Shown: positions 9,143 to 18,136 of the stretch, one piece after another
How the letters are laid out: every line of letters begins with the position of its first letter
Numbering within the stretch: the first letter of the stretch is position 1
DNA from: Immundisolibacterales bacterium
GTDB lineage: Bacteria > Pseudomonadota > Gammaproteobacteria > HK1
Assembly (NCBI GenBank): GCA_026712715.1
Contig: JAPOPW010000027.1
Span: forward strand, 27,858-91,857
DNA length: 64,000 nt
Reading direction: 5' to 3'
Notes under the pieces: generated by a model
The model's input: only the letters and a program-made list of their open reading frames with translations
Database searches by the model: none
What the model was told of the DNA's origin: nothing
Position numbers and translations under genes: made by a program

Positions 9143-9688
9143 TCAGGTCTGCGGGCGCCGGACGCCAGCGAGCGGATGGTCGGGCGGGTAGGTGGGGCGC
9201 TCCGGGCGGGCCGTCCCGAGCATCACGCACATTAGCGCCTCCTCGAGCCCCTCGTTGATGAGCCCGCGGTAGACCCCGGGGGGCACGGAGACGAGATCGC
9301 GCTCGCCGAGCACCGACTCCCAGCGCTCGCCCTCGGCCTCGAACATCATCCGGATGCGGTGACCGCGCACGATGAAGAAGACCTCCTCGACGTCCCGGTG
9401 GACGTGCATCGGCCCTTCGCAACCGGCCGGAAGCACCATCGTCGAGAACGTGAAGTGCTCCGCCGGCACGGCATTGGCGTCCTTCGCGACGCCCGTGCCG
9501 CCGGTCCCGACGTAGCGCATCTGCGCGCGCCGGTACTTCGGATCGAAGTCCGCCTGGAACTTCAGCGCGTCCCAGTCCAGGGTGCGGGTCTCGTAGCGTG
9601 CGATCCGCGTCGCGAGCCAGTCGGCGAGCGACTGGCCATCCGGCACGACCCCGGCCGCGGCCACGGCCTCGACTGCTCCGGTGCTCAT
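9143..9688 (-). CDS. cupin-domain protein
   Basis: A 181-residue protein with one cupin barrel in its C-terminal two thirds. Motif 1 is GPMHVHRDVEEVFFIVRG, giving the His-x-His and Glu metal ligands; motif 2 (DLVSVPPGVYRGLINEG) lacks a clear His where many cupins have one. The N-terminal 70 residues (LADWLATRIARYETRTLDW) are not a family I recognise. Cupins in catabolic operons are often ring-cleaving dioxygenases, isomerases or sensors. The incomplete second motif makes a catalytic dioxygenase role less certain. It sits between the ABC permease and the SDR. Confidence 0.8.
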   Translation of the reverse strand: MSTGAVEAVAAAGVVPDGQSLADWLATRIARYETRTLDWDALKFQADFDPKYRRAQMRYVGTGGTGVAKDANAVPAEHFTFSTMVLPAGCEGPMHVHRDVEEVFFIVRGHRIRMMFEAEGERWESVLGERDLVSVPPGVYRGLINEGLEEALMCVMLGTARPERPTYPPDHPLAGVRRPQT

Positions 9689-9705
9689 TTCGGTCTACTC
9701 CTCTC

Positions 9706-10482
9706 TCAGAACTGTTGATAGGTGCGACGTGGCAGGTAGTGCAGGACCTGCCGCTCGGCGAAGACGACGGCGACGTAGGCGACGATGCCGATGAGGGTGA
9801 GCGCGATAATCGAGACGAAAACCATTGCCGTGTTGCCCGCCCCCTCGCCGAACACCAGAAGGTAGCCGAGTCCCATGTTGCCGCCGACGAGCTCGCCGAC
9901 CACGACACCGATGACCGCGAGGGTCGCGCCGATGCGAAGCCCCGAGAAGAGCGCCGGCATCGAGGCCCGGAACTCGATCTTCCAGAAGATCTGCGCGCGG
10001 CTCGCCTTGAACGATCGGGCGAGGTTGACGAGGTCCGGGTCGACGGCGCGCAACGCCCCGAGGACGTTGACCATGATCGGAAAGAACACGATGAGGATCG
10101 CGACCAGGATCTTCGGGGTCACCGTGAACCCGAACCAGAGGACGAAGAGCGGCGCGAACGCGACCTTCGGCGCGATCTGGAGAGCTAGGATGTACGGGGA
10201 CAGCACGAACTCCGTCGACGGCGACATCCCGAGGACGTAGCCGACGCTCATGCCGAGCACCGCCCCCAGGACGAACCCGGCCGCCACCTCGCCGGCGGTC
10301 ACCGCGGTGTGGAAGAACACCCGGTCCGTGCCCGTCATGCGAAGGAACTCCTCGAGAACGGACGAGACCGGCGGCAGGATGTAGGGCGGAATCCCCACCG
10401 CAGCCGGTCCCCACTCCCAGAGGGCGAGAAACACGGCGAGGAGCGCCGCGCTCGCCGCTCCGAGCCTTCGCTGGCGCTGCAC
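9706..10482 (-). CDS. ABC transporter permease, NitT/TauT type
   Basis: A 258-residue inner-membrane permease with about six hydrophobic segments and the BPD_transp_1 coupling region (ARSFKASRAQIFWKIEFRAS, then MPALFSGLRIGATLAVIGVV). This matches SsuC/TauC-type permeases in length and layout. The start is taken as GTG at 10482; the open frame further upstream overlaps the binding-protein gene and is not membrane-like. Together with the binding protein and ATPase encoded just upstream it makes a complete single-permease importer (dimer of one permease). The import substrate is probably the growth substrate of the operon. Confidence 0.9.
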   Translation of the reverse strand: MQRQRRLGAASAALLAVFLALWEWGPAAVGIPPYILPPVSSVLEEFLRMTGTDRVFFHTAVTAGEVAAGFVLGAVLGMSVGYVLGMSPSTEFVLSPYILALQIAPKVAFAPLFVLWFGFTVTPKILVAILIVFFPIMVNVLGALRAVDPDLVNLARSFKASRAQIFWKIEFRASMPALFSGLRIGATLAVIGVVVGELVGGNMGLGYLLVFGEGAGNTAMVFVSIIALTLIGIVAYVAVVFAERQVLHYLPRRTYQQF

Positions 10483-10516
10483 CGCCGCCTCGCCGGGGGA
10501 CCGGCCGTTCCCCCAC

Positions 10517-11515
10517 TTATTGCACGAACCGGTTCGTGTACAGGTCTTCGACGGGAACCGCCTCGCGCACGATGCCCTCGCCCACGTAGAAGTCCTGGAG
10601 CGCCGCGAGCCGGTCCGCATCCATGGCGCCGAGGGTTTCCTGGCCCGGATAGACGTGCTGGTTGTAGAGCCGGAACACCGCCTCCATCGCCTTCTCCTGG
10701 CCTTCGTGCTGCGGAACGGCCTTGACGTAGTCCCGCGCCGCCTGCTCCGGATCGGCCATGATGTCCCGCATGCCCTTGAGGGTCGCGCGCACGAGCTTCC
10801 CGATGAGCTCGGGCTGCTCGGCGATCACGTCGTCGGCGGCGAGGATCGCCTGCGCCATCGATCGAAAGTGGGCGTCGGCGGGAAAGAGGTTCATCTTCTT
10901 TCCCTGCGCCGCGGCGATGGCGATCCAGTCCGGGACGGCCGCCATCGCGTCGGCTTCCCCGGCGATGAAGAGCTTCCAGGTGTTCGAGGGGCCGGCCGCC
11001 TGGGCGTCGATGTCGTTGCGGGTGAGGCCGACGCTCGCGAGCATGCCGAGCAGCGCGTAGAACGTCGTGTCCTGGTAGGACATCGTCGTCACCGTGCGGC
11101 CCTTCAGGTCCTCCACCCGGTCGATTCCCGCCTCCTGGTCGGTGGCGAGGATCATGAGCGAGCCGCCGCCGAGGACGGCCACCGCCTTCACCGGGATGCC
11201 GTTGGCGCGAACGATGAGGGGGGTGTCGCCGATACCGCCCCCGATGACCGCGTTGCCGGCCCCCACCTGCTTCGCGACGTCCACCCCGCCCCGGGCGGCC
11301 ACGAACTCGACTTCGAGGCCTTCCTCGGCGTAGTAGCCCTTGCCCTTGGCGAGCATCCACGGACCGAAGGCGGGCAGGAAGGCGGGCGCGGGGAGGAGGT
11401 AGGTGACCTTCTGCGCGGCCTCGGCGATCGCCGCGGGCGCGATGGCGAGAAGGGCGGCGAGGGCGCCCCCGACAATGGTGCGCGCGAGGCGCGCGATTGC
11501 GTCGATGCTGAACAT
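10517..11515 (-). CDS. ABC transporter substrate-binding protein (NMT1/SsuA-like)
   Basis: A 332-residue periplasmic binding protein. The signal peptide (TIVGGALAALLAIAPAAIA) ends before EAAQKVTYLLPAP. The body follows the NMT1/SsuA fold: ARGGVDVAKQVGAGNAVIGG, VEDLKGRTVTTMSYQDTTF, then LFIAGEADAMAAVPDW. Start ATG at 11515 has GGAGG about 9 nt upstream. It is encoded between the ATPase and the permease. NMT1-like proteins bind pyrimidines, sulfonates, nitrate or aromatic acids; the aromatic-type enzymes of the same operon suggest an aromatic or heterocyclic acid, which is inference. Confidence 0.9.
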   Translation of the reverse strand: MFSIDAIARLARTIVGGALAALLAIAPAAIAEAAQKVTYLLPAPAFLPAFGPWMLAKGKGYYAEEGLEVEFVAARGGVDVAKQVGAGNAVIGGGIGDTPLIVRANGIPVKAVAVLGGGSLMILATDQEAGIDRVEDLKGRTVTTMSYQDTTFYALLGMLASVGLTRNDIDAQAAGPSNTWKLFIAGEADAMAAVPDWIAIAAAQGKKMNLFPADAHFRSMAQAILAADDVIAEQPELIGKLVRATLKGMRDIMADPEQAARDYVKAVPQHEGQEKAMEAVFRLYNQHVYPGQETLGAMDADRLAALQDFYVGEGIVREAVPVEDLYTNRFVQ

Positions 11516-11621
11516 GAGGGAGGTCCTCCAGTGGGTCGGATGAAGAGCGGTCGCGCCAATTGCGCGCCGCGCAAGGCGACGCCACGCTCCCGCGCGGCGG
11601 GCCGGCGGCGACGAGCTCACG

Positions 11622-12409
<788 letters not shown>

Positions 12410-12413
<4 letters not shown>

Positions 12414-13852
12414 GGCGATGCAAGCTCGCGCAGGGCGGACCCGAAGGCGTCCTCCGTCCAGGGGCCGCCCCCCGGGTTGGCGACGTCGGATTCGTTCAGG
12501 CGCGCGACGATGCCCGGCCGGTCATGGACCTCGGCGGCGAACGTCGCCGTCAGCGCGTCGGCGAGACTCGTCTCGAAGTCGTTCGGGGCGCGCGCGCGAT
12601 GCTGCCAGCGATACAGGAGGGGTTCGGCGAAGTCCTCGACGGTGCCGGCGTCTCCCTTGCTCCCGCGCGGCTCGGCGAGCCACGGATTGAACTCGAGCTC
12701 GCCGTTCGGGCGGGGATGGAACCGTTCCTTGCGCGGGGCGAGCTGCGGGCCATCGGCCGTGCGCGCCTCGCTGTCCGGTCGGCGGCCTCGATCCGTGGCC
12801 GTGGCGGTCCCCGTCGCCGCGGGTGCGGCGTCTCCGGCGAGGGCGGTCGCCTGACGCTCCGCCTCCTTCGCGAGGAAGCGCCGTACCCGCGCGAGCCCGG
12901 TGTCGTGCTGGTAGAGGAACTCGCTCTCTCGCGCGTCGCCGGCCATCGCCTCGAGCACCAGCCGATCCTGCTCGAGCACGTCCCAGTGCAGGGACTCGAG
13001 CCGCATGCGGTACAGGAACCGCCAAAGGTCCCGCTGCCAGCCCGCGACCGCGCGCACCCGCCAGAAGAAGACCTGGCACGTCTCCCGGTCTACCGGGGTC
13101 ACGAAGCCGACGATGCCGAAGGGGCCACCCGGACCCGCCTCCTTGCCGTAGGGGATCTCGAGGCGCATCCAATGGCCGCCGGAGGCGCCGAACTCCACCC
13201 AGTCGAAGTTGACGTTGCGCTGGTCCTCCTTCTCGCAGAGGAAACCGGTGTCGGTCGGGACGACCCGCAGGCGCGCCCGCCGGTTCCCGCTGGCCATCGA
13301 GTGCGAGCGCGCGTGCAGATAGGCGCCGTGCATCGGATCCATCACGTTGTCGATGGCGTAGCGGTAGTTGCACCGCCACACGGCAACGCAGAGCATGGTT
13401 GCGAAACGCTCGTCGGTCAGTTGCTCGGGGAGGTCGAGCGCGGCCGGCTCGGCGTGCAGGGCATCGCCGAACCACGCGAAGATTGCCCCGCGCACCTCGC
13501 GGCAGGGATAGCGGCGGACCGCGGCCTTCCCCGTCAGCGGGCACGATTCGACGGCCGGCACGTCGAGGACGGTGCCGCTCGGGTCGATCTCCACCCCGTG
13601 ATACCAGCACGCGAGCCGGTCCCCGAGGTTCCAGCCGAGGGACAGGCGCGCCCCCCGGTGGGGGCAGCGGTCCTCGAGGGCGTGGACGGCCCCGTCCCGG
13701 TCGCGCCACACGACGATGCGTTCGCCGAGGCGGGTGACTCCGAGGGGGTTCTCGCCGACCTGCCAGCTCGGGGCGATCGGATACCACAGGTTGCGCAGCC
13801 CCTCTTCGAGGAGGGCGCCGGCGTCGGCCGCGATCGACGCTTCTTCTGACAT
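12410..13852 (-). CDS. Rieske non-haem iron ring-hydroxylating oxygenase, alpha subunit-like
   Basis: A 480-residue oxygenase. The N-terminal Rieske centre is CPHRGARLSLG then CWYHG (Cys63, His65, Cys82, His85). The catalytic domain holds the mononuclear iron site DPMHGAYLH (Asp172 bridging, His175, His180). It resembles phthalate-dioxygenase/toluenesulfonate-type single-subunit enzymes. The C-terminal 110 residues are an unusual extension: an Ala/Thr-rich linker near 340, then a conserved-looking tail (ELEFNPWLAEPRGSKGD). No reductase or ferredoxin gene is in the operon, so electrons must come from elsewhere. It is the first gene of the operon; GGAGG lies 6 nt before the ATG, and the promoter contains the repeat at 13883-13904. 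Confidence 0.92.
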
Positions 13853-13882
13853 CGTCGTCCTCCGCGGGCCGAGACCGTCAGT

Positions 13883-13904
13883 TTTGTTTCAGATACGAAA
13901 CAAA
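13883..13904. promoter_or_regulatory. perfect inverted repeat, likely IclR operator over the operon promoter
   Basis: TTTGTTTC, a 6-nt spacer AGATAC and GAAACAAA form a perfect 8-bp inverted repeat, 31-52 nt upstream of the Rieske start codon, in an AT-rich patch of an otherwise GC-rich genome. On the minus strand TTGATA and TATCTG lie 17 nt apart here and could be the -35/-10 boxes, so a bound regulator would cover the core promoter. The dimeric IclR protein encoded in the operon is the natural candidate; binding is inference. Confidence 0.65.
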
Positions 13905-14094
13905 TTTTCAAGTATCAACCAGTCTAGAATCGCTCCAGGGCGAGCGTCAAGAGTCCCGGCCGGTTCCGTGCACGCCGGGATGCCGCGCGATTGACTCGCC
14001 GGAAGGCAATGGGAAGACTACCGGCGAAGGGCCGGGACGCTCGGCGGCCACCGTCCATGCCGGCGCCGGGTGCGTTCATGGGGGAGGGGACGGA

Positions 14095-15024
14095 ATGATC
14101 ACCGGAATCGACAAGGTCGTGTACGGCGTCGAGGACATGGGGGAGTGCGCCCGCTTCTTCGCTGACTGGGGACTCGCTCCGGCCGGCGAGAGCGACGGCG
14201 CCGCCCGTTTCGAGACCCTGGACGGCGGCGAGGTCGAGATTCGTCCGGCCGCCGACCCCTCGCTTCCGCCCGCCTTCGAGGCAGGCTCGACCCTGCGCCG
14301 GATCGTGTGGGGAGTCGAGAACGAGGCGGAGCTCGAGGCCCTGCGCGAACGGCTCGCCGCCCACGGTCCCGTCGACTCCGACGAGGAGGGGCCGAGCTGC
14401 ACCGACCCCAACGGGCTCCGGCTGGGTTTCCGGGTTACCCGGCGGCGCGAACCGGGCGTCGCCGCGACGCCGGTGAACGCCCCCGGTCGGATCGGGCGGA
14501 TCGATCGGCGTTCCCCCCTCTACGAGCGCGCGAAGCCGATCGAGATCGGCCACGTCGTGCTGTTCACCGCGGCCCTCGATCCGTCCCTCGAGCTCTACCG
14601 GGACGTGCTCGGCTTCGTCGTCTCGGACTGGTACCCGGAAGCGGGCTATTTCCTGAGGACCGCGCCGGAAGGCGGGCACCACGACCTGTTCCTCATCACC
14701 ACTCCGGATGGCCGTCGCGGCCTCAACCACATCGCGTTCACCGTGCGGGACATCCACGAGGTGTTCGGGGGCGGGCTGCACGTCGCGCGCTGCGGCTGGC
14801 GCACGGAGATCGGTCCCGGCCGCCACCCCCTCTCGTCCGCCTATTTCTGGTACGTGCACAACCCGGCAGGCGGGCTCGCCGAGTACTACGCCGACGAGGA
14901 CTGGTGCACCGACGCATGGGAGGCGAGGGCCTGGCAGCGCACCCCCGAGAACTTCGCCGAGTGGGCCATCGCGGGCGGCCTCGACGGCACCACCCGCCGC
15001 CAGGCCTCACCCCCCGCCGAGTAG
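14095..15024 (+). CDS. two-domain VOC protein, extradiol dioxygenase-like
   Basis: A 309-residue protein with two VOC modules, the layout of type I extradiol ring-cleaving dioxygenases. The C-terminal module keeps the iron ligands: His in IEIGHVVLFT, His in RGLNHIAFTV and Glu in GGLAEYYADEDW. The N-terminal module (GIDKVVYGVEDMGECARFF) is degenerate, as usual. HHD in PEGGHHDLF is another position conserved in 2,3-dihydroxybiphenyl-type enzymes. Start ATG at 14095 has GGGGAGGGG upstream. It is divergent from the Rieske operon across a 242-nt control region, so it may share regulation and perform ring cleavage after hydroxylation (inference). Confidence 0.85.
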   Translation: MITGIDKVVYGVEDMGECARFFADWGLAPAGESDGAARFETLDGGEVEIRPAADPSLPPAFEAGSTLRRIVWGVENEAELEALRERLAAHGPVDSDEEGPSCTDPNGLRLGFRVTRRREPGVAATPVNAPGRIGRIDRRSPLYERAKPIEIGHVVLFTAALDPSLELYRDVLGFVVSDWYPEAGYFLRTAPEGGHHDLFLITTPDGRRGLNHIAFTVRDIHEVFGGGLHVARCGWRTEIGPGRHPLSSAYFWYVHNPAGGLAEYYADEDWCTDAWEARAWQRTPENFAEWAIAGGLDGTTRRQASPPAE

Positions 15025-15551
15025 ACGCTCCGGACCTGCCCTTACCGAACAGGTGTCGAAGAGAAAACACGCCCGCCCGGTCGGCGTACCAGGGCCTTCG
15101 CGGGGTACCCAGCGCGCGAGTGGGCTTCCCGTACCTCACTGACGTTTGCCCTGCCCGCAGATGCCCGCGTCGGGTTCTGGTCCGCAGCCGGGGCGGCGCA
15201 GTGGTCCGCGAAGCGTTCAGGGGATATTTCGCCTCTCCACGCAATAGGAATTTTCTTGGCAACAAATTTGTTGCCAAGATTTCCATTGTGAAATCGGTCG
15301 ATTCGACATGGTCACCGTCGGCGAAGGCGTTGCCCGCCGGGAGAAGAGCCTGGATGCGGCTGAAGAAGCGGGTGCGCAATGAGGGTCCTGGCCACGGGTG
15401 GCGGAGACGAAGATCTCGGCAAGGATTTCAATGCGAGACCGGTGCACGCCCCGCCTTCTGAACGGGACGCGCCGTCGCGCGTTCCACGATGCGGCGCGCG
15501 GCGGTCGGTCGGAAGGGCGGCGGGGCGGCCGCCGGCGGTGGAGGGGGGCGG
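15025..15551. other. convergent intergenic region with a large palindrome
   Basis: About 527 nt between convergent genes. No open frame here resembles a known family; the longest are extensions of shadow frames. The centre is notably AT-richer than the flanks and contains the 26-bp palindrome at 15254-15279. Its presence away from any recognisable promoter suggests either a terminator-type hairpin or a leftover control region of a lost gene. Confidence 0.45.
15254..15279. promoter_or_regulatory. 26-bp perfect palindrome
   Basis: TCTTGGCAACAAA is followed immediately by its exact reverse complement. It can be read as a dimeric operator or as a hairpin with a 10-bp stem (TCTTGGCAAC) and an AAATTT loop. 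On the plus strand it is followed by TTTCC, a poor T-tract, so terminator function would be weak. It lies between the convergent ends of the VOC gene and the reductase gene. Confidence 0.55.
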
Positions 15552-16595
15552 TCAGGCGCGGGTGGGGTCGGGGGCGACCCTCACCAGCAGCTTGCCGAAG
15601 TTCCGGCCCTCGAGGAGGCCCATGAACGCCCTGGGCGCGTTCTCGATGCCCTCGACCACGTCCTCGCGGTAGCGGACCCGGCCGGTTCGCACCCATTCGC
15701 CCATGTCGGAATGGAACGCTTCGGCGTGCTCCGCGAAGTCGTAGACGATGAAGCCGCGGATGAGGAGGCGCTTGGTGAGCGATGCGCGCATGAGGTCGGT
15801 GACCGCGGCGGGACCGGAGGGGGGATCCCCGGGCTTCGCGTTGTACTGGGCGATGAGCCCGCACACCGGGACCCGGGCGAAGGGGTTGAGAAGCGGCAGC
15901 ACCGCCTGGAACACGGGGCCGCCCACGTTCTCGAAATAGACGTCGATGCCGTCCGGACAGGCGCCCGCGAGCGACCCGGCAAGGTCCGGGTCGCGGTGGC
16001 TCACGCAGGCGTCGAAGCCGAGCTCGTCGACCACGTAGTCGCACTTTTCCTTCGCGCCCGCGATCCCGACCACCCGGCATCCCTTGATCCGCGCGATCTG
16101 GCCGACCACCGCCCCCACCGCGCCCGAGGCGGCGGAGACCACCACCGTCTCGCCTTCCTTCGGCTGGCCGATCCGGAGCAGTCCCATGTAGGCGGTCATC
16201 CCCGGCATGCCGAGGACGCCGACCGCGGTCGAAACGGGCGCGTTCGCGGGGTCGATGCGGCGCATGCTGCCGCCCGCCCGCGCCGTCGAGTGGGTCTGCC
16301 ACCCGGTGAACGAGTTGACGAAGTCGCCCGGCGCGACCCCTGCCGCGCGCGACTCGACGACCTCGCTCACCCCGCCCGCCGGCATCACCGCGCCCAACTC
16401 CACTCCCGGCGCGTAGCCCGCGCCGGCCTCGTTCATGCGGCTTCGCATGTACGGGTCGAGCGAGAAATAGATCGTGCGAAGGAGCACTTCGCCGTCTCCC
16501 GGGCTCGGGAGCGGCCCTTCCTCGAGACGGAAGTCGGTCTCTTTCGGAGCGCCGTCGGGGTGGGCGGCGAGGACGATGCGTCGGTTCAGGGTCAT
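15552..16595 (-). CDS. NADP-dependent MDR-family oxidoreductase (CurA/leukotriene B4 dehydrogenase type)
   Basis: A 347-residue zinc-independent medium-chain reductase. The N-terminal domain has SLDPYMRSRMNEA, and the Rossmann domain has VVVSAASGAVGAVVGQIARI and GCRVVGIAGAKEKC, the pattern of CurA-type reductases that reduce the double bond of enones using NADPH. The family motif YFENVGG (DVYFENVGGPVF) and a C-terminal GKLLVRV are present. Length is exactly that of the family. Its ATG overlaps the sirtuin stop by 4 nt, so they are translated together. The physiological substrate is unknown; the family acts on alpha,beta-unsaturated ketones and aldehydes. Confidence 0.92.
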   Translation of the reverse strand: MTLNRRIVLAAHPDGAPKETDFRLEEGPLPSPGDGEVLLRTIYFSLDPYMRSRMNEAGAGYAPGVELGAVMPAGGVSEVVESRAAGVAPGDFVNSFTGWQTHSTARAGGSMRRIDPANAPVSTAVGVLGMPGMTAYMGLLRIGQPKEGETVVVSAASGAVGAVVGQIARIKGCRVVGIAGAKEKCDYVVDELGFDACVSHRDPDLAGSLAGACPDGIDVYFENVGGPVFQAVLPLLNPFARVPVCGLIAQYNAKPGDPPSGPAAVTDLMRASLTKRLLIRGFIVYDFAEHAEAFHSDMGEWVRTGRVRYREDVVEGIENAPRAFMGLLEGRNFGKLLVRVAPDPTRA

Positions 16596-17353
16596 GCGTT
16601 GGCTCCGGTCGCCTGGGCGAGGGTGGGACCGATCTCCCGGTGGAGCACGAGATCGGCGATTTCGTCGAAGTCCGTCGGGTCGCGGTTGAGGATCACGAGG
16701 CGCGCGCCGCGGCGCTTCGCGAGGGCGGGGAAGCCGGCCGCGGGGTAGACCACGAGCGACGAGCCGATCGACACGAAGAGATCGCAGGCGTTCGTCTCCT
16801 CCTCCGCGCGGGCCATCTCCGCTTCCGGCATGGCCTGGCCGAAGGAGATGGTCGCGCTCTTGACGTAGCCGCCGCAGTCGCAGACCGGCGCCGCCCCGTC
16901 ACGCTCGAACCGCTCGCGAATGGCATCGATCTCGTAGCGTTTCGCGCACGCGAGGCAGCGGGCGTAGGTGGTGTTCCCGTGGAGCTCCACCACCCGCTCG
17001 TCCGGCACCCCCGACGCCTGGTGCAGGCCGTCGATGTTCTGGGTGATGACGCACGCGGCCTTCCCTCGGCGCACGAGCCGCGCGATCGCGGTGTGCCCCG
17101 CGTTGGGCCGCGCGACGCGGAGCGTCTTGTCGGTCTCGAACTTGCGCCGCCACGTCTCGCGGCGCGCCTCGTCCGAGGCCATGAACTCGCGGAAGTCGAT
17201 CGGCCGGAACCGGGCCCAGATCCCCCCCGGGCTCCGGAAATCGGGAATTCCGGACTCGGTGCTGATCCCCGCCCCGGTGAAGAAGACGATGCGGCGGGCC
17301 TCCTCGATCAGCTCACGGAAGCGGGCGACGTCGGGGTGGACCGCGCTGGTCAT
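16592..17353 (-). CDS. sirtuin, NAD-dependent protein deacylase
   Basis: A 253-residue Sir2-family enzyme. NAD-binding motifs are FFTGAGISTESGIPDFRSP and ITQNIDGLHQASG; the catalytic His125 lies in ELHGNTTYARC; the structural zinc is held by Cys133 and Cys136 (CLAC) and Cys158 and Cys160 (CDC), followed by GGYVKSATISFGQAMP. The late GSSLVVYPAAGFP is also standard. I chose ATG 17353 because residues before it are not conserved; an in-frame GTG lies four codons upstream. It removes acyl groups from lysines and links metabolism to NAD levels. It overlaps the reductase gene downstream. Confidence 0.93.
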   Translation of the reverse strand: MTSAVHPDVARFRELIEEARRIVFFTGAGISTESGIPDFRSPGGIWARFRPIDFREFMASDEARRETWRRKFETDKTLRVARPNAGHTAIARLVRRGKAACVITQNIDGLHQASGVPDERVVELHGNTTYARCLACAKRYEIDAIRERFERDGAAPVCDCGGYVKSATISFGQAMPEAEMARAEEETNACDLFVSIGSSLVVYPAAGFPALAKRRGARLVILNRDPTDFDEIADLVLHREIGPTLAQATGANA

Positions 17354-17519
17354 CGAAAGTTCCACGGGGCTTTCGCCGGGGTCCGGCGCACCTGCCCCCG
17401 CAACGTCTCGTCGCGCGGACACGACCCGGCGCGGCGGTCGCGGGGGCGGCCGCCCGGACGGTCCTCGCCGGACGGGGCGCGCATCCGCCCGCCATGCCCC
17501 GAGAGCGGCAACCGGCCGG

Positions 17520-18128
17520 TCACGCGGCCGCGCCCGCGCTCGCCGGGGGCGGAGGCTGCGTCGCGTTCAGCAGCAGCCGGAAGGGAATGAGCAGGGCGAG
17601 GACGAATCCCGCCTTGACCGCGAGGTCTCCGAGCGCCCAGGTGACCCAGATCGGGACCTCCCAGGACAGCAGGGCGGTCGCCGGAAGCTCGGTGCCGGCG
17701 AACGCGAGCGAGAAGAACAGGGCGGTGTCGAGCACCGAGCCGAGCGCCGACGAGACGAGCGGAGCCTGCCACCACCGCGCGTTTCGGAGGCGATCGAAGA
17801 CCTGCACGTCGGCAAGCTGGGCGACGAGGAACGCGCTTCCGGAAGCGGCCGCGATGCGCGGGGTCGCGAGCCAGAACGAGAGCACCACCGCGCACGCGAA
17901 GCCGGCGAGCACCACCCGCCGCGCCCCCCCCGGCCCGAAGCGCCGGTTCACGAGATCGGTCACCAGGAACGCGAACGGATAGGAGAGGGCGCCCCAGGTG
18001 AGCCATTCGCCGAGGGGATGCTGGACGAGCACGTTCGACGCGGTGACCACCACCGCCATCGCCGCGATGCCGAACGCGATGCCGCGAATGCCGAGCGTCC
18101 GCCCGCGAATCGAGTCCCCCTCGGGCAT
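17520..18128 (-). CDS. yhhQ: queuosine precursor transporter YhhQ (VUT family)
   Basis: A 202-residue inner-membrane protein with about six hydrophobic segments. Family signatures seen: ITASN-like VTASNVLVQHPLG, TWGALSYPFAFLVTDLVNRR, ADVQVFDRLRNARWWQAPL and SSALGSVLDTALFFSLAFAG. These match YhhQ, which imports 7-cyano-7-deazaguanine (preQ0) or preQ1 for queuosine tRNA modification. The start at 18128 is a choice; a few residues variation is possible. It lies 8 nt after the LLM oxidoreductase stop on the same strand, so it is probably cotranscribed, with no functional link apparent. Confidence 0.88.
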   Translation of the reverse strand: MPEGDSIRGRTLGIRGIAFGIAAMAVVVTASNVLVQHPLGEWLTWGALSYPFAFLVTDLVNRRFGPGGARRVVLAGFACAVVLSFWLATPRIAAASGSAFLVAQLADVQVFDRLRNARWWQAPLVSSALGSVLDTALFFSLAFAGTELPATALLSWEVPIWVTWALGDLAVKAGFVLALLIPFRLLLNATQPPPPASAGAAA

Positions 18129-18136
18129 GCCCCTCG

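Noticed and set aside
15379..15672. Possible small gene to the right of the 26-bp palindrome
   Set aside because: No ribosome-binding site, no family similarity and it overlaps the end of the reductase gene antisense.
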